A stretch of 64,000 nucleotides of DNA, taken from contig NZ_CP009287.1 of NCBI RefSeq assembly GCF_000758705.1, positions 5,890,001 to 5,954,000 on the forward strand. Reading direction: 5' to 3'. Origin of the DNA: Paenibacillus graminis (GTDB lineage Bacteria; Bacillota; Bacilli; Paenibacillales; Paenibacillaceae). Below, piece after piece: positions 9,503 through 17,310 of the stretch (positions within the stretch are counted from its first letter, which is position 1; each line of letters opens with the position of its first letter). The notes under the pieces are model-generated. The model had not been told where the DNA came from. It saw only the letters and a list, made by a program, of their open reading frames with translations, and ran no database searches. The position numbers and the translations under genes were made by a program.

Positions 9503-9511
9503 CATCATATG
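9503..9511 (-). promoter_or_regulatory. Candidate sporulation -10 element for the giant gene
   Basis: CATATGATG on the minus strand resembles sigma-E/sigma-K -10 sequences (CATANNNTA), 38 bp before the GTG start. No convincing -35 element was found at the right spacing, so this is weak evidence on its own. Confidence 0.25.
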
Positions 9512-9655
9512 CAGCGCACTGGGCGGATGACACCCTTTTGCGCGCCAAGCCTGACAATTCTGCTTCTGCTTCCGGAGGAAGCGGAATATCGGTTTTTTTC
9601 AAAAAAAGGGCATCTGCCACCGCGCATTCGTCCAACCCTAAAGGGCAAGTACACA

Positions 9656-9663
9656 CATACAAT
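9656..9663 (+). promoter_or_regulatory. Candidate sigma-E-type -10 element for the ATP-grasp gene
   Basis: CATACAAT matches the sigma-E -10 consensus exactly and lies about 53 bp before the ATG at 9716, leaving room for a short leader with its AGGAGG site. The -35 region is not clear. Confidence 0.4.
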
Positions 9664-9715
9664 GACACAGGAAGAGGAGCAGCCGGAACAATAGAAGATA
9701 ACAGGAGGAACGAAC

Positions 9716-10810
9716 ATGGGGCAAAAGCTCGTGGGAATACTGTTAAATGCCGCTATGCACCGGGGCGTTCCCCGGCTAAAAACGGGACAGGAATCACTGG
9801 AGAGCTATGAGGAAGCCGCCGCGGCATACGGATTAACCCCCTGCTTCCTGAAGCTGTCCGACATCGATACGGGATCCGGCTACAGCATTGCCTATGTTAA
9901 AGGGCCCAATGGCTACAGGAGTGCCGTAATACCGACACCCGACGCCATTCACAACCGGGCCATCTACGACCCGGGGAGCCAAGGAGTTGAAAGAATCCTT
10001 CGCAGCGGCGTTCAGGTATATAATACATGCAACCGCTATGGCAAAGATCAGATTCATGGGTTGCTTGAGCAGAATGAAGGGCTGCGCGGTCTTCTGCCAG
10101 CCACCTCAGCCGGTCTCGCCGGGCTGAAGGAAATGATGGACAGCTATTCCGATCTTATCCTGAAGCCTTGCCGGGGGAGTATCGGGCAGGGCGTTATGCG
10201 CCTCTCGCGGAACAGTCCCGGGCACTGGACCTGGAGTTATCTGCCTGGCGGCTCCAACAGCTGGGCCAGTACAGCCGTACACCAGGATGCCCTGCCCAGG
10301 GCCCTGCGGGCGCGTCTGGCATCTGCTCCTTACCTGGTCCAGGAACGTATCCCGCTGGCCGAGCTTGGGGGCCGGCCGTTTGATCTTCGCGTCACCGTAC
10401 AGCGGGGCTGGGGCGGAGAATGGCAGGTCACCGGACTGTTCGCCAAACGGGCAGCACCGGGCGGGTTCGTCTCCAACATTGCCCGCGGCGGGGAAGCGCT
10501 TGACTCCATCTTTGTATTGGAGCAGGCATTCTCCGGTCCAGCTGCGGCGGGTATCCGCATGTCCGTTCTCGCGCACAGCCTCAGTATTGCACGTGAACTG
10601 GAGAAAAACCTCCCCGGCCTGGCAGACATCGGTTTGGATATGGGCATCACCGGAAAAGGCCGCATCTATTTCATCGAGTGCAACGGACGCGATCAGCGCT
10701 ACGGCTTCCGTAAGGCCGGACTGGCCGGCACCTGGAAGGAAAGCTACCGGAAACCTATGGCATATGCAAGATACCTGCTTGACCATCCTGCACAGCATAA
10801 CAGTTATTGA
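9716..10810 (+). CDS. YheC/YheD family ATP-grasp protein (endospore coat-associated)
   Basis: 364 residues. It opens with KLVGILLNAAMHRG, a start typical of the YheC/YheD group. ATP-grasp motifs follow: LILKPCRGSIGQGVMRL near residue 150 (the nucleotide-binding Lys and Gly-rich loop), QERIPLAELGGRPFDLRVTVQ near 210, and a C-terminal DIGLDMGITGKGRIYFIECNGRD carrying the metal-binding Glu/Asn. Family members associate with the Bacillus spore coat and are thought to ligate an amino acid or similar group; the substrate is unknown. The start has AACAGGAGGAACGAAC directly upstream. It is divergent from the giant repeat gene across 250 bp that holds sporulation-like -10 sequences for both genes, so the two may be co-regulated. 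Confidence 0.85.
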   Translation: MGQKLVGILLNAAMHRGVPRLKTGQESLESYEEAAAAYGLTPCFLKLSDIDTGSGYSIAYVKGPNGYRSAVIPTPDAIHNRAIYDPGSQGVERILRSGVQVYNTCNRYGKDQIHGLLEQNEGLRGLLPATSAGLAGLKEMMDSYSDLILKPCRGSIGQGVMRLSRNSPGHWTWSYLPGGSNSWASTAVHQDALPRALRARLASAPYLVQERIPLAELGGRPFDLRVTVQRGWGGEWQVTGLFAKRAAPGGFVSNIARGGEALDSIFVLEQAFSGPAAAGIRMSVLAHSLSIARELEKNLPGLADIGLDMGITGKGRIYFIECNGRDQRYGFRKAGLAGTWKESYRKPMAYARYLLDHPAQHNSY

Positions 10811-10897
10811 TTTGTCTCTTATTCTATGTCAATATAATGCAGAGCGGGCGGTCCTGGACACGGGACCGTGCTGCTGCATGATGGAAGGGAGATAATC

Positions 10898-11689
10898 ATG
10901 GTAAAACAATTGCTGCGGCTGATGACCGAGCTGTCCTCGCACAGATGGCTTTCCCGGTTAATGGGGGCTTTTTCCCATAGCAGACTCAGCCGTTTTTTAA
11001 TCCCGGCATTTATTCGGATTTATCATATTCCCGCTTCTGAGGCGGAGAAGCATTCCGGGGAATACCTTACACTCAATGAATTTTTCAGCCGCCGCCTGAA
11101 ACCCGGCATGCGCCCCGTCGCTGCCCACGAGAATGCGGTAGCCAGTCCGGTGGATGCGCTGATTACCGCCATGGGCGAGATTCATTCCGGAACGATAATG
11201 AATGTAAAGGGACAGGACTATGAACTGGAAGACCTTTTGAACCACTCGCCGCACCTGGAGCTGTACAAAAAAGGCTTTTTCTTCGTGCTGTACTTAAGCC
11301 CAACGGATTACCACCGGATTCACTCCCCGCTTACCGGGCGCAAGGTCGAGAGTGAGCATATCCGCGGACGGGCCTATCCGGTCAACGAGTTCGGCATGCG
11401 ACACATGAAAGGTGTGCTGAGCCGTAATGAACGGCTCATTACTTATATCGCCGGACCTAGCGGTGAAGCCGCTGTGGTAAAAGTCGGCGCAATGAATGTC
11501 AGCAGCATCCATTACGCGGATGAAGAGGCTGAGGCCTGGCAGATCGGTGACGATCTTGCTTACTTCGAATTTGGTTCCACCGTAGTACTGCTCCTGGAGA
11601 ACGGCAGCTTCACCGCCCGGCCGGGGCTGACCAGCGGCACCAAAGTGAAGATGGGCGAGCTGCTGGGCACGCTGCAGCGGCCTATTTAA
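10898..11689 (+). CDS. psd: Phosphatidylserine decarboxylase proenzyme
   Basis: 263 residues. Psd converts phosphatidylserine to phosphatidylethanolamine at the membrane and self-cleaves to form a pyruvoyl cofactor. Family hallmarks are present: YLTLNEFFSRRLKPGMRP, ASPVDALITAMG (catalytic Asp), YLSPTDYHRIHSPLTG with its conserved His, and the cleavage motif FGST (Gly226-Ser227) near the C-terminus, giving a short alpha subunit. The ATG at 10898 is chosen because GGAAGGGAG precedes it; an in-frame GTG at 10868 has no good site. A strong hairpin follows, so the gene is probably monocistronic or the second gene after the ATP-grasp gene 87 bp upstream. This is the short bacterial type, well conserved. 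Confidence 0.95.
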   Translation: MVKQLLRLMTELSSHRWLSRLMGAFSHSRLSRFLIPAFIRIYHIPASEAEKHSGEYLTLNEFFSRRLKPGMRPVAAHENAVASPVDALITAMGEIHSGTIMNVKGQDYELEDLLNHSPHLELYKKGFFFVLYLSPTDYHRIHSPLTGRKVESEHIRGRAYPVNEFGMRHMKGVLSRNERLITYIAGPSGEAAVVKVGAMNVSSIHYADEEAEAWQIGDDLAYFEFGSTVVLLLENGSFTARPGLTSGTKVKMGELLGTLQRPI

Positions 11690-11748
11690 AATACTGGGTA
11701 AGAAGCCTGCCTTGAAGATGAAATAGACAAAGATTTCCTCAAAAATGG

Positions 11749-11800
11749 AATCCCCGCACAAAGGCACGTTTCTGATGCCTTTGGCGGGGATTTGGTTTTT
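11749..11800 (+). terminator. Intrinsic terminator after psd
   Basis: The stem TCCCCGC/GCGGGGA at 11751-11790, with an inner AAAGGCA/TGCCTTT stem, is followed by TTTGGTTTTT. It lies between convergent genes and may serve both strands. Confidence 0.8.
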
Positions 11801-11837
11801 ACCAAGAATATTTTTCCTTAATATGTATGGTTTGCGT

Positions 11838-12353
11838 TTACTGCACGAATGTGTTGGCTACCCGCTCCGATTTCCGGAAATAAGCCACCCAAATGATGCA
11901 GGTAAAGAGTGACCTCAGAAGATCACGGATGCCGTTTACTCCACCCATCTCATTTATAAGCGGTATGTTCAGTGACAAAGTATAATCAATAACGCTTATC
12001 AGCAGATTAATGCAATATAACAGAATGATCATTCGGGGCAATAGAGCCTTTTTCTGATAGAACAACACCAAGGTAAAGACACAGAGCAGCAGCAACAGCA
12101 CATTCGAAGCGGCCTCAAATATAATCAGCGGTGCCCACAGCGGATGGTATAGCTCGCCTTCTTTGGATGTAAGTATATCCCAGTACTCCGGGTTGAAGCT
12201 CGGGAGGTTGTAGTTCAGAAGCTGTAACGCTACCAAAAAGAGAGTTGCGATCAATCCGATCTGCACAAGCACCAGCCAGCCCCCGAGGCCCGATGGGCCA
12301 TGCGGAATATATACTTTGGACTCCTGTTGCTCCTGTTGAACCTTAACTTCCAA
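11838..12353 (-). CDS. DUF2569 family membrane protein
   Basis: 171 residues with four hydrophobic segments at about 24-48, 72-97, 106-127 and 147-160. GLGGWLVLVQIGL at the first segment and the closing RSLFTCIIWVAYFRKSERVANTF are the two conserved ends of DUF2569 proteins, whose function is not known. It sits alone on the minus strand, converging on psd across a terminator hairpin, with AGGAAGAG upstream of the ATG. No partner genes indicate a role. Confidence 0.8.
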   Translation of the reverse strand: MEVKVQQEQQESKVYIPHGPSGLGGWLVLVQIGLIATLFLVALQLLNYNLPSFNPEYWDILTSKEGELYHPLWAPLIIFEAASNVLLLLLCVFTLVLFYQKKALLPRMIILLYCINLLISVIDYTLSLNIPLINEMGGVNGIRDLLRSLFTCIIWVAYFRKSERVANTFVQ

Positions 12354-12597
12354 TTTTCTCTTCCTCCTTCATCATAATACTCCAATATAGATTCTCCCCC
12401 CCCTGAAATTTTACTTTGCAAGAATAACCTCTTAAAAGAAATTCCTCAACCGCTATTTTTGTATTATTATGCTATATAATGTCGAATTTTCAGTTTTTTA
12501 TTAAATGCGGTCACACAAACGCCAAAAAGCCCTGCAGAGCAAATCTGCAAAGCTGATGTTTTTGCTGTATGGGCTACGCACAATAGGAGCTGGCTGG

Positions 12598-13347
12598 CTA
12601 TTCTGTCACCTTGCTCTGATTCGCCACCTCGCGCGCCTTCTCCTGCACCTCTGCCGGTTCCCCGAGATAGAAGCGGCTGATCGGCTTCACATCATCATCC
12701 AGCTTATAGACCAGAGGGACGCCGGTCGGCACATTCAGATCCAGCAGCGCCTTCTCGTCGATGTCCTCCATGAATTTGATCAGCGCCCGCAGCGTGTTGC
12801 CATGCGCCGAGATCAGCACCCGCTCCTTCTTGCGGATCAGCGGCACGATGCGTTTGCCCCAGAAATCGCCGACACGGTGTACGGTATCCTCCAGGCTCTC
12901 GCCGCGCGGAATATCGCCGGGACGGACCTCCTTGTAGCGGATATCGTTCCTGGCATAACGCGGATCATCCGGCTCCAGCATCGGAGGCCGGACGGACAGG
13001 CTGCGCCGCCAGATATGCAGCTGCTCTTCGCCGTATTTTACCGCAGTCTCACTCTTGCTCAGTCCCTGCAGCGCTCCGTAATGACGCTCGTTCAGCTTCC
13101 AGGATTTCTGTACGGGAATCCACAGCAGGTCCATCTCATCCAGCACATAATTTAATGTCTTGATTGAACGCTTCAGCACTGAAGCAAAAGCCAGATCAAA
13201 AGTATAGCCAGCCTCCCTCAGCAGCTTGCCTGCCGCTTTGGCTTCCTCTACCCCCTTCTCTGTCAGATCGGGGTCACTCCAGCCTGTGAACAGATTTTGG
13301 CGGTTGTACTCGCTCTCTCCATGGCGTATCAATACGATTTCGTACAT
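12598..13347 (-). CDS. gpmA: 2,3-bisphosphoglycerate-dependent phosphoglycerate mutase
   Basis: 249 residues, the normal length of bacterial dPGM. It interconverts 3- and 2-phosphoglycerate in glycolysis through a phosphohistidine. The RHGES motif (catalytic His of LIRHGESEYN, residue 8), FTGWSDPDLTEKG, KSWKLNERHYGALQG and the second catalytic His in SAHGNTLRALIK are all intact. The ATG at 13347 follows AGGAGGAGAGAG; longer in-frame starts would add 27 residues that family members lack. A TATAAT -10 candidate lies at 13384-13389 on the minus strand. Many firmicutes rely on the cofactor-independent enzyme GpmI, so this may be a second isozyme (inference; gpmI is not in the window). Confidence 0.93.
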   Translation of the reverse strand: MYEIVLIRHGESEYNRQNLFTGWSDPDLTEKGVEEAKAAGKLLREAGYTFDLAFASVLKRSIKTLNYVLDEMDLLWIPVQKSWKLNERHYGALQGLSKSETAVKYGEEQLHIWRRSLSVRPPMLEPDDPRYARNDIRYKEVRPGDIPRGESLEDTVHRVGDFWGKRIVPLIRKKERVLISAHGNTLRALIKFMEDIDEKALLDLNVPTGVPLVYKLDDDVKPISRFYLGEPAEVQEKAREVANQSKVTE

Positions 13348-13526
13348 ACTCTCTCTCCTCCTGCCCATAGTTTCATGATCTCTATTATATCCTACACCCA
13401 TCATAGGCTTGTTGACTGGGTTCTTCAAGGCCTTGCTTCGGCGGCCCTCCGGTTCCGTTACCGGATCAAAATATTATCCTCCAGCCCCCCGCTTTTACCC
13501 GCTTCTGCAACATGTTGCCGCTACCG

Positions 13527-14015
13527 CTACGATCCGTGTGCTGACAGCCGCCGCAGCACCGCATCCCGCAGCACCCGCGCATGATTATGCTGCTCATCCT
13601 TAGCTGCATACAGCAGTGTCACCGTGCTTTCGCTGGCCCAGGCACACAGCCGCTCCATTTCGCCCGCCGCCGGCTCCGATTGCAGCTCTTCCTCATAAAG
13701 CACCGCAAACTCCGCAAATCTGTCGGGCTTATGGGCGAACCACTTCCGCAATTCGGGTGACGGTGCGGCCTTCCGCATCCAGCCGTCGAGCTGTGCCGCT
13801 TCCTTGGACACACCGCGCGGCCACAGGCGGTCAACCAGCACCCTTATACCGTCCGCCGCCTCCGGCGGGGCGTAGATGCGTTTGATCCGGAGCGCATCCT
13901 TACCTGCATCTGATCGCATTGCCCCTGAGCCTGTACTTGTCATTTCATCCGAGCCTGCACCTGTCTTTGCCGCCCCAGGACCCGCCTCTACCGCATCTGA
14001 TTCGATATTTGACAT
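13527..14015 (-). CDS. DUF488 (YeaO-like) family protein
   Basis: 162 residues. After a 40-residue low-complexity start (MSNIESDAVEAGPGAAKTG), the DUF488 core begins at IKRIYAPPEAADGIRVLVDRLWPRGVSKE, with LDGWMRKAAPSPELRKWFAHKP and a C-terminal TLLYAAKDEQHNHARVLRDAV. DUF488 proteins are small cytosolic proteins of unknown biochemical function. The long N-terminal extension is atypical and a later start would give the usual length of about 120 residues. The gene lies just downstream of a 5' remnant of an aldo/keto reductase, so its leader may now come from that gene's promoter. Confidence 0.78.
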   Translation of the reverse strand: MSNIESDAVEAGPGAAKTGAGSDEMTSTGSGAMRSDAGKDALRIKRIYAPPEAADGIRVLVDRLWPRGVSKEAAQLDGWMRKAAPSPELRKWFAHKPDRFAEFAVLYEEELQSEPAAGEMERLCAWASESTVTLLYAAKDEQHNHARVLRDAVLRRLSAHGS

Positions 14016-14040
14016 AAAAGCCCGCCCCCTCTCCCGTCCT

Positions 14041-14136
14041 TCAGCGCATATGCCGCGCAGCCGTATACTGGAGCTGATTAAGCCGGTGGCCCAAACTGAC
14101 CTTCAATCCACTTCCGCCCAATCGGCTATATTTCAC
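14041..14136 (-). pseudogene. 5' remnant of an aldo/keto reductase gene
   Basis: Minus-strand GTG at 14136 with a GAGGAGG site encodes VKYSRLGGSGLKVSLG, the hallmark N-terminus of aldo/keto reductases (MKYRxLGxSGLKVS...LG). After 16 residues the homology stops and the frame ends at 14041. A TATAAT box lies at 14175-14180. Promoter, ribosome site and first codons survive while the rest is gone, so a deletion has apparently joined this start region to the DUF488 gene 26 bp downstream. Confidence 0.6.
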
Positions 14137-14240
14137 TGGATAATCCTCCTCGTGTTTAGAGAACGCCTACTTTCATTATAAATAAGTTGCTATCCAATTT
14201 GTAGGGAAGTGCTAAACCGATCAGGTGCCGCAGATATATC

Positions 14241-14269
14241 AAAAAACCGGAAGCCCTGCAAGCCCCGGT
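14241..14269 (-). terminator. Terminator-like hairpin downstream of AraC-type regulator
   Basis: On the minus strand ACCGGGG pairs with TTCCGGT around a GC-rich loop and is followed by TTTTTTG. It would end transcripts coming from the regulator gene and the small ORF at 14358-14444. Confidence 0.5.
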
Positions 14270-14357
14270 CTCTTCTTATATCCATTTGATCAGTCCCGTG
14301 GTCCAGCCTCCTGAATCCGCTCAGGACCAATGATCCGTAGTCACACGCCGCTGTGCA

Positions 14358-14444
14358 TCAAGCGTCTCCTACGGTTGCGGAAAATCCCGCTCCTCCGCCT
14401 TTACAGCGGTATTGCAGGTCCGCCGTCTTATTATTGTTGTTCAT
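14358..14444 (-). CDS. Possible 28-residue peptide, unrecognised
   Basis: A minus-strand ATG at 14444 follows TTGGAAGGGGGAA, a good ribosome site, and opens a 28-codon frame (MNNNNKTADLQYRCKGGGAG and onward). It lies about 90 bp beyond the AraC-type regulator stop and before a terminator hairpin. I do not recognise the peptide. The rest of the 14181-14532 gap shows nothing else. Support is only the ribosome site and position. Confidence 0.25.
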   Translation of the reverse strand: MNNNNKTADLQYRCKGGGAGFSATVGDA

Positions 14445-14532
14445 TTCCCCCTTCCAAGCGGCAGTTCACATCGCAGGAAAACAGGTTGCAGCGTAATTAC
14501 CCCGGCTGGAAAAAACGGAAACAACCGGAGAA

Positions 14533-15318
14533 TCAGCGGATCTCGGACGGACTTTTCCCGGTGTGCTGCTTAAATTGGCGGCTGAAAAAGAAAATATCGC
14601 GGTAGCCCAGCGCATCCGCCACCTCGGTCACGTTCATTCCGGCGTACAGCAGCAGATGCTGTGCCCGCTCAATCCGGGTGCGGATCACATAGGACTGAAC
14701 GGAAGATCCGGTAATCTCCTTGAATTTGATTGAAAAATAACGCGGCGACAGCCCCGCACGTGCCGCCAGATCCTCCACCCGGTGCATCGCTCCGGGATGC
14801 TGGCTGACATAGTTGGCTACCTCATGGATGACCTCCGCCAGCTGGTTGCTTACATGGCGTTCCACCGGCATCATCTGATCCTCACGCAGCAGATGAATCA
14901 TCAGCTGTTTCAGAATGAGCTGGCCTTCCTCCTGTGCCGCGAAGGTCTTCACCAGGAACAGGCGGACATACCGGGCCAGCAGATGCTCGAACTCCACCGT
15001 TTCCGACAGCACGCGGTAAGGCTCGGGAATGTCTGTCACATCCTCAGCCACATCGAAATGAATATATGTAAGCACAAGCGGCTTTTGCGGATTATGGGTC
15101 GCACTCGTATGATCTCCGGGACGGAACAGGAAGCAGCTCCCTTGGCCCACCTGATAAGGCACCCCTCTGCGCACAACCGTGCCTTCCCCGCTCCAGACAT
15201 AGAACAAATCATAATTTTGCAGCGGCTTCTCTCTTTTTTGCCATTTCCAGCCCGGTTCGCAGACAATCTTCGCCAGGGCCGGCAGAATCACAAAAGAGGA
15301 CGGCGATGCATGCAGCAT
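14533..15318 (-). CDS. AraC family transcriptional regulator
   Basis: 261 residues. Residues 1-110 form a cupin-like sensor half (FYVWSGEGTVVRRGVPYQVGQGSCFLFRPGD, typical of sugar-responsive AraC proteins). The C-terminal 100 residues hold two helix-turn-helix units: VEDLAARAGLSPRYFSIKFKEITG and MNVTEVADALGYRDIFFFSRQFKQHTGKSPSEIR. The ATG at 15318 is chosen because AGGGGGGAACATT precedes it. The gene ends with SEIR and lacks the usual Tyr-Arg tail, which is normal variation. No sugar-utilisation genes are adjacent, so the ligand and targets are unknown. It is 60 bp downstream of the MocR-type regulator on the same strand. Confidence 0.88.
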   Translation of the reverse strand: MLHASPSSFVILPALAKIVCEPGWKWQKREKPLQNYDLFYVWSGEGTVVRRGVPYQVGQGSCFLFRPGDHTSATHNPQKPLVLTYIHFDVAEDVTDIPEPYRVLSETVEFEHLLARYVRLFLVKTFAAQEEGQLILKQLMIHLLREDQMMPVERHVSNQLAEVIHEVANYVSQHPGAMHRVEDLAARAGLSPRYFSIKFKEITGSSVQSYVIRTRIERAQHLLLYAGMNVTEVADALGYRDIFFFSRQFKQHTGKSPSEIR

Positions 15319-15378
15319 AATGTTCCCCCCTAAAAGTTTTGCGGAAATTCTACGTTCCATACTTCTCATAATACCTTG

Positions 15379-17166
15379 TCATGTCCTATTTTGCACATCC
15401 TCCCAAGCCAGCAGGAGACGATTGACCCCAATTTCCAACTGCCCGCTATCTAAATGGGCGAAAGAAAAGCAGGCTGCCGGCCTGCCCGGCACGACCCGGT
15501 ACAGCGCTGCGTCCCGGAAATCCGTGCCGCGCTTAAGCGCCGCCGCCCGGAAGGCGGCGAATTCCTCCCTGCTGCGCCGCCAGTGCGCGTAGATATGCAG
15601 GCCTGCATCGCCGGGCAGCGGCTCAAACAGCAGACCGAGCCGCTCCGACAGCAGGGAGCGGAAGATGCGGCCACGCTCGCCATAGATGCGCGTCATCCGC
15701 CGCAGATGGCGGCTGTAGCCGCCGGTATGCATGAAACGCGCCAGCGCGCGCTGCTCCAATTGTCCTCCAGGCAGCGGCTCATACAGCGCCTTGGCGGCGG
15801 TTACCGGCTTGATCAGCAAGGGCGGCAGCACTGCATAGCCCAGCCTTAAGCCGGAGAACATGCTGTTCGAGAAGGAGCCGATGTAGACGACCCGCTCCTC
15901 GCGGTCAAGTGCCTTCAGCGGCTCTATGGGCCGCCCGCCCCAGCGGAACTCGCTGTCGTAATCATCCTCTACGATCAGCGCTTCCTGCCGGCGTGCCCAT
16001 TCCAACAGACGGCGCCGCCGGTCCAGCGGCAGCACCGCGCCAGTGGGAAACTGGCGGCTTGGCGTAACAAACAGCAGCCGGGCCGCCCAATCCTGCGGGA
16101 CCAGCCCGCTTTCGTCTACCTTGCCCAGCAGCAGCTCTCCCCCGGAAATCTCCACCGCTCTGCGGATGCCGTGAAATCCGGGGTCCTCGACAACAGCAGG
16201 GCTTCCGGGCTCCAGCAGCAGCTGCGCCAGAAGGACAATGCCCTGCATGGAGCCGCTGAACAGCACGATGTGCTCCGCTTCCGCCCGGATGCCCCGGGTC
16301 ACCCGGAGGTGGGCAGCAATGGCCCGCCGCAGGCTTTCTTCCCCTTGGGGCGGGCAATGCCCCTCCAGCAGCCCGCCGCTTTTGCCTCCGGCGTATTTCA
16401 GCGCACTCCGCCACTCGGCGTAAGGAAAGTGCTCCATCCGCATTCCCCGGCTCCGAAAGCTGACGAATGCCCCATCCGCTGGTTCATATACGGAGATATG
16501 CCGGTTCATAAGCCGGTCTCCCCAGCTGGAGAGCCGTATCCCGGAGTGAGACGCTCCCGGTAAAGAAACAGGGGATGCCGCATCCGAAGCGTTGGAAGCG
16601 TCACAAGAAACAGGTATGTTAACACTACCTATGATTCCAGCCTGAACCGCATAATAACCGGCTTCATCAGAATCGGCAGATTCTTGGACCGGCAGGGTCC
16701 CCACAGCCTGTGGATCACCGGCTCTATCCGCCGGAGCCCCGGCCATCCCCGCCTCTGCACAGTCAGCACTATCCGCCGGCTCCGTCATCCCCGCTTCAGT
16801 AAAGGCTGCATCAGCAGCCGTCTCTGCAGAAGCGGACTCTTTTGTCATAACCGCTTTACCTTCGCCTTCAGCCTCTTGGCCTGCCTCCTTCCGCTCCCCC
16901 TCTGCCGGATAAAAACTGCCATCCGCAACATAGGTGCCCCGGCCGGTCTCTGTCCGGATGTAGCCGTCAGCGAGCAGCATATCGTAAACCTGGGATGCCG
17001 AACCCCGCGACATCGTGTACAGCTCCGCCAGCTTCCGTGTCGACGGCAATCTTGTACCGCCCGGCAGCGTCCCGTCAAGGATCGCTGCGCGCAGCGCATG
17101 GTACAACGCCAGATATTTATAGCGGTGCACCGCCAAGTACCGGTCATATGGCAATGTAAAATTCAT
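15379..17166 (-). CDS. MocR/PdxR-type GntR regulator with aminotransferase-like domain lacking the PLP lysine
   Basis: 595 residues. Residues 1-82 are a GntR winged helix (GTRLPSTRKLAELYTMSRGSASQVYDMLLADGYI), 83-210 an acidic Ala/Glu-rich linker, and about 215-590 an aminotransferase fold I domain with FPYAEWRSAL, FVTPSRQFPTGAVLP and VEDDYDSEFRWGGRP. In MocR proteins the PLP-binding lysine lies in a GSFSKxLxPxLRLGY-type motif. Here the motif reads GSFSNSMFSGLRLGY, so residue 434 is Asn. The usual internal aldimine therefore cannot form. The linker, about 130 residues, is far longer than normal. The gene is divergent from an FMN-binding PNPOx-like gene, a common MocR arrangement, and probably controls it. 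A degenerated or ligand-switched sensor is possible. Confidence 0.9.
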   Translation of the reverse strand: MNFTLPYDRYLAVHRYKYLALYHALRAAILDGTLPGGTRLPSTRKLAELYTMSRGSASQVYDMLLADGYIRTETGRGTYVADGSFYPAEGERKEAGQEAEGEGKAVMTKESASAETAADAAFTEAGMTEPADSADCAEAGMAGAPADRAGDPQAVGTLPVQESADSDEAGYYAVQAGIIGSVNIPVSCDASNASDAASPVSLPGASHSGIRLSSWGDRLMNRHISVYEPADGAFVSFRSRGMRMEHFPYAEWRSALKYAGGKSGGLLEGHCPPQGEESLRRAIAAHLRVTRGIRAEAEHIVLFSGSMQGIVLLAQLLLEPGSPAVVEDPGFHGIRRAVEISGGELLLGKVDESGLVPQDWAARLLFVTPSRQFPTGAVLPLDRRRRLLEWARRQEALIVEDDYDSEFRWGGRPIEPLKALDREERVVYIGSFSNSMFSGLRLGYAVLPPLLIKPVTAAKALYEPLPGGQLEQRALARFMHTGGYSRHLRRMTRIYGERGRIFRSLLSERLGLLFEPLPGDAGLHIYAHWRRSREEFAAFRAAALKRGTDFRDAALYRVVPGRPAACFSFAHLDSGQLEIGVNRLLLAWEDVQNRT

Positions 17167-17310
17167 GTCCCTACCTCTTCACATTTAAAGTGGACTATAA
17201 AAATTAATGTAAACCGGTCCTTTTTTATTGTCAATTCTTCCTCTATTCTTAGGAAACCGTTTGACCCGGAGCATAGGACTCCGCAACTCATGAGAAAAGG
17301 AAGTGCCGTT
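17167..17310. promoter_or_regulatory. Divergent promoter region between MocR-type regulator and PNPOx-like gene
   Basis: 144 bp of AT-rich DNA between divergent genes. It holds a GTGGACTAT and CGGTCC pair spaced about 20 bp apart (17189-17219) that could be a half-site pair for the MocR protein. This is a guess from position only. Confidence 0.35.

Noticed and set aside
1..10810. Prophage tail-fibre module because of decad repeats
   Set aside because: No other phage structural, lysis or integrase genes are present; the neighbours are glycosyltransferases and a spore-associated ATP-grasp protein.
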